A stretch of 5,353 bases of DNA, taken from an uncultured Paracoccaceae bacterium (GTDB lineage Bacteria > Pseudomonadota > Alphaproteobacteria > Rhodobacterales > Rhodobacteraceae). Shown piece after piece: positions 5,048-5,353 of the stretch; the first letter of the stretch is position 1, and the number at the start of each line of letters is the position of its first letter. The stretch is from NCBI GenBank assembly GCA_937900975.1, contig CALCPC010000657.1:1-5353 (forward strand). Direction: 5' to 3'. A model generated the notes under the pieces. The model searched no databases. It was given only the letters and a program-made list of their open reading frames with translations, and was not told the origin of the DNA. A program made the translations under genes and the position numbers.

Positions 5048-5353
5048 GCGGTGAGTTGGGTTGGGCCAGAGGTTAAGGGCCGGGGACCTGGGACCTGGGA
5101 CCTGGGATTTAGGGCCGGAGTTTTAGGGCGAGGGGCCATACCGCTTGCGCGCGGACCTGGGGCGGCAGGGCGCGCCGCACGTGGTTTGCGCGGGCTCGGG
5201 CGGGCTGTCTTCGGCGCATCGCTCCGGGCTCTCCCACCCCGCATCGCCTGGTCGAGACCGGGGATGGCGCGCGTGGCGATCTTTCGCACCGGGACGGAAC
5301 CCGCAGCCTCGGAGCCCCCTAAAGCCCTGAATATCGCGCCGCATTCAGACAGC
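5048..5353. other. 306-base stretch without a supported gene
   Basis: No gene could be supported after the permease. The plus-strand frame of the permease stays open from 5048 to the window end (102 codons), with a possible start at ATG 5264 (MARVAIFRTGTEPAASEPPK...) running off the edge. Its upstream part is repetitive Gly/Arg/Ala-rich sequence without recognisable motifs, as expected from random GC-rich DNA, and the ATG has no well-placed ribosome binding site. The stretch holds the repeats at 5073-5133 and a small GCGGC...GCCGC hairpin (5162-5178). No tRNA-like cloverleaf was seen, and no terminator with a T-tract follows the permease. Confidence 0.5.
5073..5133. repeat. 7-bp tandem repeat inside a triplicated TTtAGGGC motif
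   Basis: GGGACCT occurs three times head to tail (5083-5089, 5090-5096, 5097-5103), followed by a degenerate fourth unit GGGATTT (5104-5110). A further GGACCTGGG lies at 5153-5161. The tract is flanked by near-identical TTAAGGGCCGG (5073-5083) and TTTAGGGCCGG (5108-5118), then TTTAGGGCGAGG (5122-5133). The pattern is that of slippage or local duplication in intergenic DNA. Copy number is likely to vary between strains. Confidence 0.75.

Noticed and set aside
5181..5300. tRNA-like segments around TGGTCGAGACC
   Set aside because: GGTCGAGACC is a short palindrome, but no acceptor stem, anticodon arm or GTTCGA T-loop could be placed around it.
4951..5344. Minus-strand open frames (4951-5289 and 5123-5344)
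   Set aside because: One overlaps the permease end and both are Arg/Pro/Ala-rich with repeat-derived sequence; no ribosome binding sites or motifs.

Overview
The window is GC-rich and densely coded. Start codons are ATG or GTG behind G-rich ribosome binding sites, and the reverse strand is full of long shadow frames. Protein style and gene content suggest an alphaproteobacterium, most likely Rhodobacterales (Roseobacter/Rhodobacter group). That placement is inferred from the look of the proteins; there is no rRNA or other marker here. No tRNA, rRNA, CRISPR array, insertion sequence or integrase was seen.

Layout. (1) Bases 1-691, plus strand: C-terminal two thirds of a non-haem iron, 2-oxoglutarate/isopenicillin-N-synthase-type oxygenase cut by the window edge. 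(2) Bases 806-1921, minus strand: a 371-residue protein resembling M29 'leucyl aminopeptidase'/NicX-type metalloproteins, with an altered metal motif. These two genes converge on a GC-rich hairpin. (3) Bases 2032-2616, plus strand: a carboxymuconolactone-decarboxylase/AhpD-fold protein whose resolving cysteine is a serine; it is divergent from gene 2. (4) Bases 2699-3463, minus strand: a secreted family-3 solute-binding protein of the cyclohexadienyl-dehydratase-like type. It converges with gene 3 on a strong hairpin. (5) Bases 3573-4289, plus strand: an ABC ATPase of the polar amino acid family, divergent from its likely binding protein. (6) Bases 4289-5047, plus strand: the partner permease, overlapping the ATPase stop by one base and interrupted by an in-frame TAG at 4619-4621. 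(7) Bases 5048-5353: no supported gene, but short GC-rich repeats, including a 7-bp tandem repeat.

How the genes may work together. Binding protein, ATPase and permease make up one polar-amino-acid-type importer split over two divergent units. The three enzymes beside it are oxygenase-like, NicX/M29-like and CMD-like, which suggests a small uptake-and-breakdown locus for an amino-acid-like or N-containing ring compound. This is inference from neighbourhood only. The binding protein appears to lack the aspartate that normally holds the alpha-amino group, which would fit a ligand that is not a standard amino acid.

The most striking anomaly is the amber codon inside the permease, followed at once by an ATG in the same frame. 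It comes with a shortened Q-loop approach and an LSGGQQPR signature in the ATPase. The importer may be decaying, the stop may be read through or bridged by reinitiation, or the base may be a sequencing error.
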